From Parendozoicomonas sp. Alg238-R29 (GTDB lineage: Bacteria > Pseudomonadota > Gammaproteobacteria > Pseudomonadales > Endozoicomonadaceae): a stretch of 64,000 nucleotides of DNA. The stretch lies in contig NZ_CAMZOG010000006.1 of NCBI RefSeq assembly GCF_947331445.1, positions 1 to 64,000 of the forward strand, written 5' to 3'. Positions 22,831 to 33,300 of the stretch are shown piece by piece; the first letter of the stretch is position 1, and each line of letters begins with the position of its first letter. Made by a program: the position numbers and the translations under genes. Below the pieces are notes generated by a model. It had not been told where the DNA came from and did no database searches. It saw nothing but the letters and a program-made list of their open reading frames with translations.

Positions 22831-23181
22831 ATGGCAATTCAAACCGATAAGGTTCGGGCAGGTGAGTTTCTGTTGTCCGAAGGTAATGGTTCAATCAGCC
22901 GTGAAACAGTTATGGTTGCCGCTGCATTGATGGCGGGTACTGTGCTGGGTCAGGTTACCGCTGATGGTACTTATAACAAGCTTGATCTTGATGCCAGTGA
23001 CGGCACAGAGAATGCTGCTGCCATTTTGTATGCAGTCTCTGAAGCTGATCAGAAACAAGTAGCTGTTGTTCGCCTGGCTGAAGTACAGGACAGCAAGCTG
23101 ACTTGGCCTGATGGTATGACTGATCTTCAGAAAGATGCAGCACTGGCTGAGCTGGCTGAAAAATATGTAATTGTGCGCTAA
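22831..23181 (+). CDS. Head decoration protein (lambda gpD family)
   Basis: The start is ATG 22831 (116 residues). A GTG at 22822 is too close to the AAAGGAG ribosome site. Residues show the gpD pattern: DKVRAGEFLLSEGNGSISRE, then AALMAGTVLGQVTADGTY and AAAILYAVSEADQKQVAVVR. The protein binds as trimers on the expanded capsid and strengthens it. It lies between protease and major capsid genes, as in lambda. Confidence 0.9.
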   Translation: MAIQTDKVRAGEFLLSEGNGSISRETVMVAAALMAGTVLGQVTADGTYNKLDLDASDGTENAAAILYAVSEADQKQVAVVRLAEVQDSKLTWPDGMTDLQKDAALAELAEKYVIVR

Positions 23182-23247
23182 CCAAGCGCACATCCCTCCG
23201 TATTCGTTCTATTACCCCTTACTTAATCATTCAAAGGAGTGAGCAGC

Positions 23248-24246
23248 ATGCCTGCACTCGACGTTTTTAATAATGACGCTTTTAGCGTTCAATCACTGGC
23301 CGCTGCCATTGCTGAGCAGCCTTATGTCCCCGGGCGCATCAGTGAAACGGGCTTATTTCAGTCTCAGGGCATTACCACCACAGCAGTGTCTATTGAGAAA
23401 AAAGGGATGAAGCTTTCCTTGGTGGCCGCCCAGCCTCGTGGAGGTGAAGGGCAGCCATTGGAACGAGAAAGTCGACAGATGATTCCGTTCATTACAACGC
23501 ATCTGCCACAGCGAGACTATGTGATGGCGGATGAGATTCAGAATGTTCGATCCTTTGGTTCTGAAGATGAGCTCGAGGGTGTACAGGCTGTTGTTAATAA
23601 CAAGCTTTCAACCATGCGTACGAACCTGGATGCCACGATTGAGTATCAGCGTATGGGAGCGATTCAGGGAAAGATTCTGGATGCCGATGGGAAAACAGTC
23701 CTGCTTGATATTAACAAGCAATTTGGCACTGCCCAGAAAACCATGGCCGTTGATCTGACCGGTGATCTTCAGGTCCAGTGCTTGGCTATCAAGCGGGCAG
23801 TGCGAAAAGCTCTTGGCGGTGTGATGGTTCGCGGCTGGCGGGCATACTGCGGCGCAGCCTACTTCGATGGCCTGCTTCAGAATGAGAGTTTCAAACGGGC
23901 TTATGAGCGTTATCAGGACGGGGCAATGCTTCGCAACGATCCCCGCTCAGGTTTTGAATTTGCCGGTATCATCTGGGAAGAGTATTACGGCGAAGTTGAT
24001 GGCAATCAGTTCGTTAAAGATGATGAAGCCTGGGTGGTACCAGAAGGTGTGCAGGATATGTTCATCACTCGCTTTGCACCAGCCAACTATATGGAGACCG
24101 TGAACACCATGGGTCTGCCTTATTACGGCAAAGTGAAGCTGCTGGACTTTGATAAGGGAGCTGCCATTGAAGCACAATCCAACCCGCTCAACCTGTGCAC
24201 CCGCCCAGGTGGTGTCATCAAACTGACCATTAAAGCCTCCGATTAA
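23248..24246 (+). CDS. Major capsid protein (lambda gpE family)
   Basis: The start is ATG 23248 (332 residues), 8 bases after AAGGAG; GTG 23239 overlaps that site. The family pattern is clear: ALDVFNNDAFSVQSLAAAIA at the N-terminus, ERESRQMIPFITTHLPQRDY, a middle GVMVRGWRAYCGAAYFDGLL, and the C-terminal AQSNPLNLCTRPGGVIKLT. It builds the icosahedral head with the HK97 fold. The end overlaps the next gene by one base. Confidence 0.93.
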   Translation: MPALDVFNNDAFSVQSLAAAIAEQPYVPGRISETGLFQSQGITTTAVSIEKKGMKLSLVAAQPRGGEGQPLERESRQMIPFITTHLPQRDYVMADEIQNVRSFGSEDELEGVQAVVNNKLSTMRTNLDATIEYQRMGAIQGKILDADGKTVLLDINKQFGTAQKTMAVDLTGDLQVQCLAIKRAVRKALGGVMVRGWRAYCGAAYFDGLLQNESFKRAYERYQDGAMLRNDPRSGFEFAGIIWEEYYGEVDGNQFVKDDEAWVVPEGVQDMFITRFAPANYMETVNTMGLPYYGKVKLLDFDKGAAIEAQSNPLNLCTRPGGVIKLTIKASD

Positions 24247-24578
24247 TGGCCAGCTTCGACCGTATGGCTGCCCGCACTGCGCGGGCCAGCCTGCGGACGT
24301 TTGGAGAGGATTGTCAGCTCCTGCGTCTGCAGGTTGTTAAAGCGAATCCTGATACTGATCCGGCAACCCTCACCGAACCTGTTCGCGCCATTGTGAAACA
24401 CGATGTTGAGCGTAGTGACAGTGAAGGTTTTGTTATCCGGGTGACTGAAATGACCGCCTCTGTGAATGACGACCTGAAGAAGGGTGATGTGATTACAGAA
24501 GCCGCTGGCCGTGAATGGACCCTGAGTGAACGGGTCAAGAATGATAATCATCTGGTGACCTGGACAGGTATCAAGTAA
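24246..24578 (+). CDS. Head-tail connector (gpFII-like)
   Basis: This 110-residue protein starts MASFDRMAARTARASLRTFG and has the beta-rich segment AIVKHDVERSDSEGFVIRVT, with REWTLSERVKNDNHLVTW at the end. The size, position after the major capsid gene and composition match gpFII-type proteins, which complete the head and offer the tail attachment surface. Its stop and the next ATG overlap by one base. Confidence 0.75.
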   Translation: MASFDRMAARTARASLRTFGEDCQLLRLQVVKANPDTDPATLTEPVRAIVKHDVERSDSEGFVIRVTEMTASVNDDLKKGDVITEAAGREWTLSERVKNDNHLVTWTGIK

Positions 24579-25123
24579 TGGCGGAACTGGAGCTGAAAGG
24601 GCTGGAGGCTTTTGCTCAGACGCTGGACAACCTGAATAAGGATTCCCGCAAGAACCTGTCCAGAGCCATTAATTACGGACTACGCCGCACCCGCACGCAG
24701 GCCAGTAAACGGATACGTGAGCAGATTGCCCTGAAGGCCGCATCCGTTAATAAAAAGCTAACCGTAGGCACGGCCACCCCCGGCAGCCTGACCGGCCACC
24801 TGAAAACCCAGAATCGCGGGCAGCCACTCAGCAGCTTTGGTGCCCGGCAGCTGTACCGCACCAGCAAAAAGAGTGGCAAGAAGGTGAGGGCTGGCGTATC
24901 GGTGAAAGTGAAGCCCGGTGCCTCACCTCGAAAAATGCGCAGTGCATTCTTTGTCGGCCCCATGATTGCGGTGCGAACCGGCCAGGGGCGCAGTGCTTAT
25001 GAAGTACTGTATGGCCCGTCTGTCTCTCAGGTGTTTGATAACAGCCGGGAAGAATACGGCCAGTTTGCTGAAGAGCAGATGCTGACGGAGTTTGACCGCC
25101 TGATGATTGCAGGGCTGAAATAA
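24578..25123 (+). CDS. Minor tail protein (gpZ family)
   Basis: This 181-residue basic protein starts MAELELKGLEAFAQTLDNLN. It has the lambda gpZ-type segment INYGLRRTRTQASKRIREQI and a later PRKMRSAFFVGPMIAVRTGQ. gpZ-like proteins act at the head-tail junction late in tail assembly. It is coupled to its neighbours by one-base overlaps. Its order FII-Z-U follows lambda. Confidence 0.85.
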   Translation: MAELELKGLEAFAQTLDNLNKDSRKNLSRAINYGLRRTRTQASKRIREQIALKAASVNKKLTVGTATPGSLTGHLKTQNRGQPLSSFGARQLYRTSKKSGKKVRAGVSVKVKPGASPRKMRSAFFVGPMIAVRTGQGRSAYEVLYGPSVSQVFDNSREEYGQFAEEQMLTEFDRLMIAGLK

Positions 25124-25587
25124 TGACCACAACCAAATCAGAGCAGATTTTTGAGGAAATCTGCACACGAATCTCTGCTATTACCCGTGAGAACGGTTAC
25201 CAGTCCGATATTGGTAACAACTTGCACCGCGGTTGGCTGGCCAGCCTGATTCATGACGACGATCAGACATTTCCTGTGATTGCCGTTCAGCGTGGCCCGG
25301 TGACGGTTAACAACCGGAATGGGCTGACGGTGAAGGAAACCATGGCTGTCGATCTGGTTGCCGCCGTGCGCGGGCTGGATGATTCTGGTCGTGATTTGTA
25401 CCGGATTGTTTACGACATTAAACGAGCATTATGGACCAGTGCCCGTGGTCTGGCTGATATTCCCGGTGTTCTCGAAGTCCAGTTTGGCAGTGCCGAACCC
25501 AACCTGTGGCCGGATGGAAAAACCAAGTTGTCGTTTATTGCGGTACCGGTGGAGATTGCTTACACCGAAACTTTTCCGCGCCCTTGA
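25123..25587 (+). CDS. Tail terminator (gpU-like)
   Basis: This 154-residue protein is consistent with the tail terminator. It has the conserved DDDQTFPVIAVQRGPVTVNN, then TVKETMAVDLVAAVRGLDDS and a C-terminal TKLSFIAVPVEIAYTETFP, a beta-sheet pattern typical of gpU-like ring proteins. It would cap the tail tube to stop polymerisation and bind the head. A gap of 87 bases follows before the tail tube gene. Confidence 0.7.
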   Translation: MTTTKSEQIFEEICTRISAITRENGYQSDIGNNLHRGWLASLIHDDDQTFPVIAVQRGPVTVNNRNGLTVKETMAVDLVAAVRGLDDSGRDLYRIVYDIKRALWTSARGLADIPGVLEVQFGSAEPNLWPDGKTKLSFIAVPVEIAYTETFPRP

Positions 25588-25674
25588 GTTCAGAATTCAT
25601 TCCAAACCCCTGAGCCGCCACCCGGTTGGCTTACACACCCCAAAAACCATTAACCCAGAAAAGGAGCTTGTGCC

Positions 25675-26418
25675 ATGTCACAGGTAGACCGTTCGTTTAT
25701 CGGCTCAGGTCTGATCTCATTGCAGCCTTATGCCGGAGACGCCCCCCTGTTACCCGTTGGTAACGTATCGGAGTTCACTCTCTCTTTTGAAGAAGAAACC
25801 CAAACTTTGCCAAACAGCACTGGCGGTGGTGGTAACCGTAACGTGCTGACTCGGATCAGTGGCGTTACCGGTTCCATGAATGCCAGTGACTTCAACGCTA
25901 ACAACCTGGCTATGGCCCTGCGTGCAGCGGTTGTTTCTGCAGCTACTGAAGTTGTTACCGATGAAGAGCTGAAGAGTTTCGGTGTGGATGGTGAGCGTAT
26001 CCCGTTCAACCAGCTGCCAGACCTCACTCAAGATGTCACGGTCAAGAAGGCTGATGATTCAGCGCTGGCGGAAGGCATCGACTACAACCTGAGCAAGGCA
26101 GGGTTGGTGGTGATTGGTGATGGCAAAATAGATGGTGACGGCATCAAGGTCAGCTATACCCCGCGCAAGGCCACACTGATCAAGGCGCTGGTGGAATCCG
26201 GTAAGGAATTCAAGCTGATGCTGGAAGGTTTGAACGAAGCCCAAAGCGGCTTGCCGCACACCATCCGTATTCACCGGATCAAGTTCTCTCCGGCTCAGGA
26301 TCTTGGCTTTATCTCTGATGATTTTGCCAGCCTGAGTATGAACTTTGAAATTCTGGCCGATCCGAAGATTACCGCTTCGGATGAATCCCAGTTCTTCGTT
26401 ATCGAAATGGCCGACTAA
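25675..26418 (+). CDS. Tail tube (major tail) protein
   Basis: This 247-residue protein has a good ribosome site (AAGGAG). N-terminal features fit tail tubes: VGNVSEFTLSFEEETQTLPN, then ISGVTGSMNASDFNANNLAM. C-terminal GFISDDFASLSMNFEILADP is the usual end of the phage tube fold. Residues 120-165 form an inserted beta segment. It polymerises around the tape measure. Unlike lambda, no gpG/GT-like pair is seen between this gene and the tape measure (72-base gap). Confidence 0.85.
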   Translation: MSQVDRSFIGSGLISLQPYAGDAPLLPVGNVSEFTLSFEEETQTLPNSTGGGGNRNVLTRISGVTGSMNASDFNANNLAMALRAAVVSAATEVVTDEELKSFGVDGERIPFNQLPDLTQDVTVKKADDSALAEGIDYNLSKAGLVVIGDGKIDGDGIKVSYTPRKATLIKALVESGKEFKLMLEGLNEAQSGLPHTIRIHRIKFSPAQDLGFISDDFASLSMNFEILADPKITASDESQFFVIEMAD

Positions 26419-26490
26419 GCCGTCATCCTGGTACCGGCACTGATGTCGGTACCACCTTCTTCCTTCCTGTTTTTCAGCTTCGAGTAACCC

Positions 26491-29400
26491 ATGGCTCTGA
26501 AAGAATCCATTATTCAGCTCACGCTGAAGGCGAAAGACTTGCTCTCCGGCAATGTGGAGAAGTCGTCTGAGAGCCTGGAGAAGATGAGTGCAGCTGCAGA
26601 GAAACTGAAGCAGCAACAAAAGCAGCTGGAGAACCAGCAAAAAACTATTGTCGCTTTTGAAAAGCAGGCAGAGGCCGTCGACAAGGCAGAGCAGGCTTAC
26701 AGTGAAGCGGCCAGCAATATGCAAAAGCTGGCGGAAGAGTCCCGGCAGGCAGCGGCTCCCGCTGAGCGTGTTGCAGCCTCACTGGATAAAAGCCGGACGG
26801 CAGCAGAGAAATCACGCACAGCGTTTGAGAAAAATGCCAGTGAAGTCGAAGCTCTCAAGCGAGCTTATGATGCGGCAGAGAATCCCAGCAAGGAACTAAC
26901 AGCCGAACTGGAGCGTGCAGAGAAGGTTTTGTCTCAATCTCGTAAAACTTACCGGGAGCATGCCGGTGATGTTGCGGCTTTGCAGCGGGAATACAAAGCC
27001 GCCGAAGCGCCAGCAAAGAAACTTGCAGCAGAATTCACCAAGGCCGAGAAAAGCACAGCTCGCCTGGAGAAAACCTACAAAGGCCAGGCAGAACAATTAG
27101 GCAGGCTGGAAAATGAACTGCGCGGAGCAGAAGTTAATACTGCCGAATTCGCCAGTGAACAGAACCGTCTCCAGAGCGAGTTAGACCAGACTGCCGATGC
27201 GCTGAAAGAGGTCACCACCAAACAAAAGCAGGCCCGAGCAGAACTCAGCAAAACCAACACCAGCAAGGCCGCGGCACAAACCCGCAGTTATACCGGAGCA
27301 GTCAGAGAAAACGCTGTTGCCATTGGTAAGTGGGTGGCTGGCCTTTACCTGGTTAATAAAGCCATTGATGTGGTTGGTTCCGGTGTGCGTGGTCTGGGTT
27401 CACTACTCACCCAAACCCTGACAGTCGGAGATGAGTTCGACAAACTGGCCGACCAGATGGAAGCGGTCATGGGTTCCGTGGCCGGTGGTGAAGAGGCTGT
27501 GCAGTGGGTGGAAGAATTCACCAAGTCCACACCACTGCAGCTTCAGCAAACCACAGAAGCTTTCACCACTTTGAAGAATTTCGGCATCGATCCTATGAAC
27601 GGTTCGATGCAGGCCATTGTCGATCAGTCCGAGAAGCTGGGCGGTGGAATCGAACGGTTGGACGGTATTGTTCTGGCGTTGGGTCAGGCATGGTCTAAAC
27701 AGAAACTGCAGATGGAGGAAATCAACCAGCTGGTGGAGCGTGGTGTGCCAGCCTGGGATTTACTGGAAAAAGCCACCGGCAAGAACGCCGCCGCCCTGGC
27801 TGACATGAGCAGCAATGGTGAATTGGGTCGGGATGCTATCGCAGCTCTTATTCAGGAGATGGGGCAGGCGGCAGAAGGTGAAGCCGCCAAGGGCATGACC
27901 CGGCTTTCTGGTATTGTTTCCAACCTGAAAGACCAGTTTGACCAGTTCCTCAACCGTGTGGCCGATGCCGGCGCACTGGATTATTTCAAATCTCAACTTT
28001 CCGAGTTGGGTGAGCGCATCACCGAAATGGCCAACGACGGCCGCCTGCAAGCCATAGCCCAGAGCACCAGTGACTTCTTTATTCGCACCGCTGAGAGTAT
28101 CAAGCAGCTGGTAGGTGATATCAGCTTTGATGAGCTGGTGGCCAAGGTTCAAGCCAGTGTCACAACTCTGACAGAAAACACGGCAGGTTTTTTCCGAACA
28201 GTAGAAGTCACAGCTGCTGGTATCCGGCTAATTACCAACGCTGTCAGTGCTGGTATCTCTACCATGGCAGCGGCTTATACAGGTTTTCTTTCCGCATCAG
28301 CGAAAGCTACGGCAGGACTTCTTGACCTGTTCGGGGCCGATGAATGGTCAAAACGGGCGGAGCAGGTATCCAATGCTTTGGCCCAGTTTGCCAAAGATCG
28401 ATTGAAGGGTGTGGAGCAAGACAGCAAGGACATGCAGGATGCTCTGCGTGCCTTCTACAAAAAATCGGAAGATGCTGGCAAGGGCAGCCTCAAGAAACAG
28501 ACGGAGAATGTCTCTAAAGGGTTAAGCTCTCAACAGCAACTCTGGCAGGCGCATGTTGATGGAATTGTTAACAAGCAGAAGGGACTTGAAACCGCTTCCA
28601 AAGAAACTGCCATTGCTGTCAACGAAGAATTCGAAAATCTGGCAGAAACCATCAGTTCTCTGGATACCGTAGAAACAGTTCACGAAGTTAATAAACTCAA
28701 GCGGGCACTCGTTAAAGCGTTTGATGATGGAAAGATCAGCAACAAGGAATTGAAAGAAGGTCTTGAAGCAACAACGGAGCGCATGAAAGAGCTTCGTGAC
28801 AGCGCTGGAGATACTGGCAGCGAATTAGATCAGGTTGGAAAGAAGGGGGCAGATGTAGGCAATCAGGTTGCTGCCGGTGCGGCTAACGCTAATTCTGTAG
28901 CGGGAGCATTGGCGGGCTCCTTTAATGCTGCAACAAACAGCCTGCGGGAAATGTCGCCAGCCGCTGAGAGTTTATTTAAAAAGCTCCAGGGTGCTGAGGA
29001 TATTAGTTTTGATACACCGGTATCTGGAGCTGAAGCGCTAAAAGCAAAACTGGAGGGTGTTAACTCAAAGTTGAGCGAGCTGGCGAATGCTGAAATTCAT
29101 GCTGGTGCAGATCGTATTAGTCAGAGCTTCATTGGTATAGGGAAAAATTCAGCGTATGCAGAAAAGCAGGTGTTGCAGCAAAAAATTAAATTAGCCGAAC
29201 TGGTGGAAGGCTATCAGGATGGCTCTATTTCTGCAGCCAGTTTTGCCAGCCGTGCCAGAGCAGCCACCAATCAGATGGAATTTCTCAACGATCAGGATTT
29301 GGCAGCGCTCAATGCCGGTATTGCCCAAGCTGAAGCCCAAATGCAACAACTGGAAGACAGCACCCGCAGCACAGTGAACGGCCTGCAGAATGAATTGGAC

Positions 29401-29853
29401 AGGCTGCGCGGTAACACTGCTGATATTGAAGAGCGCCAGTACAAAGAGCGAGAACGTGAACTGGCGGATGCCCTGAAGCAGGCTCAAGCCTCTGGTGATG
29501 CTGAAGCCATCAGTAATGCTAAACAGTCCCTGCAACTGAACCGGCAAATCTACAAAGAAAAAACATCCCAACTCAAAGCCGAAGAAGCGGCCCGTAAAAA
29601 GAAAGCAGCCGACGAAAAAATCGAAGCCGACCGCAAAGCCAAAGAACGGCAGCAGGAAGAGGCAACCCAACGTAAGCAAGCGGCACAAACCACAAGCAGT
29701 CGTACCGGTACCGAGCAGGTAAAAACGGTGCGTCACGTTGTCGATATTCCCGGGCAGGTTGGCCGCAACATTGATGTACTGGAAGGCTCTTCCGGTAATT
29801 TCCAAAACATGCTCTCTGAGCTTGCTCAAGCTCGTCGCAATACTGGCGGATAA
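26491..29853 (+). CDS. Tail tape measure protein
   Basis: This 1120-residue protein has a long Ala/Glu/Lys-rich coiled coil (1-270) and a hydrophobic segment (VAIGKWVAGLYLVNKAIDVV, about 275-297). The tape-measure N-terminal domain follows (about 305-470; GDEFDKLADQMEAVMGSVAG, LERGVPAWDLLEKATG-like helices). A second hydrophobic stretch lies near 575-615, with further coiled coil to the end. It sets tail length and enters the host envelope during DNA injection. At the usual 0.15 nm per residue this predicts a tail of roughly 170 nm. The basic, Gln-rich C-terminus resembles other siphophages. Confidence 0.93.
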   Translation: MALKESIIQLTLKAKDLLSGNVEKSSESLEKMSAAAEKLKQQQKQLENQQKTIVAFEKQAEAVDKAEQAYSEAASNMQKLAEESRQAAAPAERVAASLDKSRTAAEKSRTAFEKNASEVEALKRAYDAAENPSKELTAELERAEKVLSQSRKTYREHAGDVAALQREYKAAEAPAKKLAAEFTKAEKSTARLEKTYKGQAEQLGRLENELRGAEVNTAEFASEQNRLQSELDQTADALKEVTTKQKQARAELSKTNTSKAAAQTRSYTGAVRENAVAIGKWVAGLYLVNKAIDVVGSGVRGLGSLLTQTLTVGDEFDKLADQMEAVMGSVAGGEEAVQWVEEFTKSTPLQLQQTTEAFTTLKNFGIDPMNGSMQAIVDQSEKLGGGIERLDGIVLALGQAWSKQKLQMEEINQLVERGVPAWDLLEKATGKNAAALADMSSNGELGRDAIAALIQEMGQAAEGEAAKGMTRLSGIVSNLKDQFDQFLNRVADAGALDYFKSQLSELGERITEMANDGRLQAIAQSTSDFFIRTAESIKQLVGDISFDELVAKVQASVTTLTENTAGFFRTVEVTAAGIRLITNAVSAGISTMAAAYTGFLSASAKATAGLLDLFGADEWSKRAEQVSNALAQFAKDRLKGVEQDSKDMQDALRAFYKKSEDAGKGSLKKQTENVSKGLSSQQQLWQAHVDGIVNKQKGLETASKETAIAVNEEFENLAETISSLDTVETVHEVNKLKRALVKAFDDGKISNKELKEGLEATTERMKELRDSAGDTGSELDQVGKKGADVGNQVAAGAANANSVAGALAGSFNAATNSLREMSPAAESLFKKLQGAEDISFDTPVSGAEALKAKLEGVNSKLSELANAEIHAGADRISQSFIGIGKNSAYAEKQVLQQKIKLAELVEGYQDGSISAASFASRARAATNQMEFLNDQDLAALNAGIAQAEAQMQQLEDSTRSTVNGLQNELDRLRGNTADIEERQYKERERELADALKQAQASGDAEAISNAKQSLQLNRQIYKEKTSQLKAEEAARKKKAADEKIEADRKAKERQQEEATQRKQAAQTTSSRTGTEQVKTVRHVVDIPGQVGRNIDVLEGSSGNFQNMLSELAQARRNTGG

Positions 29854-29868
29854 CACACGGAACAATCC

Positions 29869-30315
29869 ATGCCTCATATTCTGGAAGCCCCACCCTTCGA
29901 CGGGACCGGGGTTCGTATAGAGCTGCCTGCCGATCTGGACTGGCAGAATGAATTCGACTGGTCACCCATTGCCCAGAACACCGACCGTTCAGCGAGTGGC
30001 GCCAATATTATCCAGCAGACCCGCCGCCATTACGGCCAGCCTGTTGAGTTGAGTTCTGGCCGTGACTGGGATGTTGACCGCGCCAAGGTGATCGCGGTTA
30101 AACAACTCGAAGAAAGCGCCCTGCCGGTGAAGCTCACTCTGGCTGATGGCCGCGTGCTGTTCTGCGTTTTCGACCGTGCCGGAGGTATTCCGGTTGATGC
30201 CAAATCTATGTGGGCATGGCGGAATGGGGAAGCCCTTCCGGATGATCACCCGTACTCACTCACCGTTCGCCTGCTCACCATCGAGCCACCAGAAGCACCC
30301 GCTCCTTCTTCCTGA
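29869..30315 (+). CDS. Tail protein of 148 residues, unknown
   Basis: It starts MPHILEAPPFDGTGVRIELP and is beta-rich with WQNEFDWSPIAQNTDRSASG and YGQPVELSSGRDWDVDRAKV. The gene lies between tape measure and tail-tip genes, the place of lambda gpM, but I see no gpM signature. It is likely a baseplate or distal tail component by position. The C-terminus is proline-rich. Confidence 0.65.
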   Translation: MPHILEAPPFDGTGVRIELPADLDWQNEFDWSPIAQNTDRSASGANIIQQTRRHYGQPVELSSGRDWDVDRAKVIAVKQLEESALPVKLTLADGRVLFCVFDRAGGIPVDAKSMWAWRNGEALPDDHPYSLTVRLLTIEPPEAPAPSS

Positions 30316-30361
30316 TTCTCACTTTCACCGTATACACAAAATAACCACGGAATAACAACAG

Positions 30362-33300
30362 ATGCCAATCAACAGCACCGATGTGAAGCTGGTGGAATCC
30401 CAGCGCATGGAAGATACGGCCGAAGGTGGTGGTCGTGCCACTGGGCGACTGATTGAGTCCGGTAAGGTCAATAATGTTTTTGAAGACATTTCACGGTTGG
30501 ACAGCGCCTATGGCGTAGTCAATCTGCGTAAAATTTTCCCACACGTGCAAACCGACAGTACGGATATTTACCAAGGTTGCCATGCAGCGGTGACCAGCCT
30601 GTCAGAAGACCCGCGAGTCAGTTGCGTGTTATTTAATACCGGCTCTCATTCCGACACCCGGGAGAATGCCAAGAGCAGGATTGAAAGTTATTCCACTCGC
30701 AGTGTTCAAGCCCAATGGTTCCTGCTGGGTAATCAATTGGAAGGGCAAAGAGCCATTGCTGGTTTTCAGGATCTGGATGCACCGGTTCCCCAGATTGGTG
30801 AAGTGTACGTGCTGAAGAGTGGTAGCCATGAGCAGTACGTGCGAATAGATAAGGCGGAACATAAAGAGCAGATATTTAAGCATCAGACTGATAACAGCGT
30901 GGTTGACTTGAAGCGCCGAAGGCTGGATCTCGATTTAACATCAGAGTTGCGTTCTGATTTTGGTGGCGGAACGCCAACACCTGTTGGCTCTTCAGATAAA
31001 ACAACGGTCGTGTATTCCACACAGGTTTCCAACTCTGGCCGGTATTACTCCATCACCAAACTGGCAGAAGATATGCGGCCCGGAGCGCTGGATATTAAGG
31101 TGGAGGAGGTTTTCACTCAGCTTGTGCCATCGTCAACCGTTGAAACACCAGTTATTGATCAGGCCGCTAATGCTGTGCGTAGCAGTGTGGAGAAGGCCAG
31201 TAACACCAGTCGTAATGTGTCGCTTACCTTCGTCAGCACAGGAGGGAATACCAGTCAGAGTTATCTGGGAACGGGCTGCGCCCGTGGCTCTCTTACTCTT
31301 AATATTGCTGGTGGTGTTTGGCGCAACAGTGAAGGGCGGGCTTTGGTGCATATCTCTGGCTCAAACCCGTTCTCAGGTTTGGAGCTTGATCACGCAACCG
31401 GGCAGTTGACTGCCACCCAGAATAGTGGAAGTTTTACTGGTTCGGGGTCTGCGACTTATATTCCCGGTGCCCGCGTTGTGGGGCAGTCTATGTCTGGCAG
31501 CATTGCTATCACCAACAGCAATCGTCAGAACAACTACACCCTTAATCTTGCAGGTACGCCACCACGCCCAGGCACCTTGATTATTGAGTACCTGGCATTG
31601 GGTAACTGGCAAACCATTACTGATAACAGCTATGGCAATCTGGAAGGCGAAGGAACAGGCAGTATCGACTATGCCACCGGTTCCGCGATTGTTACGCTGC
31701 GTGAACAGCCAGATTCTGATACCGACATTATCTACAGCTGGGTTACGCAGGAGAGCGACCAGCTGACTATTCGCTCTGGCTCTGTTAATCCTGAGCCCAG
31801 CGAGATTCAACACATTCTGCCTGATGGCGGTTTAAAGCCTGGCAGTGTAACCGTTACCTGGACCGCAGGAGGCGCCCCAAAAACTGCAACCGATGATGGT
31901 CAGGGTGTTCTCTCCGGAGCGGGTACCGGCATAATCTACTACGCCGAAGGTGTGGTGATGATGCGCCCTACCGCATGGCCGGATGCTGACAGTGATTTTG
32001 AAATTCAGTATCAAACGGGTGCTGTTGATGAAATGACCGTAGAAGCCTCTGCCGATTCTGGAGGTCGTGTATCCGGTACCATTCCCGGCGCCCCTTTTCT
32101 TCCTGGCTCTGTACAACTTTCTTTTAACGTAGAGCAGGATCAATCAGATCATCCAGACGGAAAGATTGCGCGGAGATCTTATACCGATAATGGGCAGGGC
32201 GGCTTTATTGGAGACAGTTCCGGCACTATCGATTACGGTACGGGTAACTTCAATATCCAATGTGAGCAGGATTACACCTATACATGGACGAACAAAATCT
32301 CTCTTGGTGGTATCGTTGGCTTCATATATGAAACACACAACGAAACCCGTCGAGAATCGTTAGCGGGTGACCTTCTCTGTAAAGCGCAAGCTTCCAGCGC
32401 AGGCCATAGCCCGAAAACCAGTACGGCCAAGCGACCAGAAATGGTGATTGATCTTCTCCCAGCTATTGATGCCACTATTGTTCCCGGTTCGCTGTTGTTT
32501 ACCTTTGCTGGTGTATTGCACTTTGATCGTGATGGCGTGCTTTATACCGGCATTGATAGCCGCACGAATGCCGGTACTGCGGTTGGCACCATTGATTACT
32601 CAGGCGGTGAAGCCAAGCTCACAGATTACCCGGGCGGTTCCACCAGTGGTGCCTCTCTGGTCAGTTGCTTAACCATGGGTATAGGCTGGCGAACGACCGA
32701 CCTGCAATGGCGTTATGCCGGTGCGCCTATTTCACAGATTGGCACCAGCATGACAGCTCTCCATGCTGATACCGGGCAGGTAATCACCTTCGCCCCCAAT
32801 ACCAACGGCGAAATTGATACGCCAGAAGTGCAGGGCAAAATTAATCTGAAAAACGGTGTGGGTAATGTTGTATTCACTGATGGCACCAATCCTATCCCTA
32901 TACTGCCTGGCTCTATCCGTTACAACACTGTTGTCATAAAAACCGTACCTATGCCTGCAGAATTTATCGGGCTGGATCCGGTACGTTTACCAAGCGATGG
33001 TCGAGTGCCCATATTCCGGGCGGGCGGTATGAAGCTGATCAGTCATACCGCAGAGAGAGAGTTCACCACGCCTACCGCTGGTATGGTGATGGATGCCGAG
33101 CGTATTCAGCTGGCCGAAGCTTCAGTGATTGGTGCGAACGGCAAAATACTGGATGAAGCTCAGTACACTCTTAATAAAAAGGCTGGCACTTTAACGCTGG
33201 CTGATCCGCTTACGCTGGTGAATGCAGAGGGTGAAGCCCTCACTACACCGGTAAAACTCAAGCACCGAATTGAGCACACCACTGTCACGCGGGATGTGCA

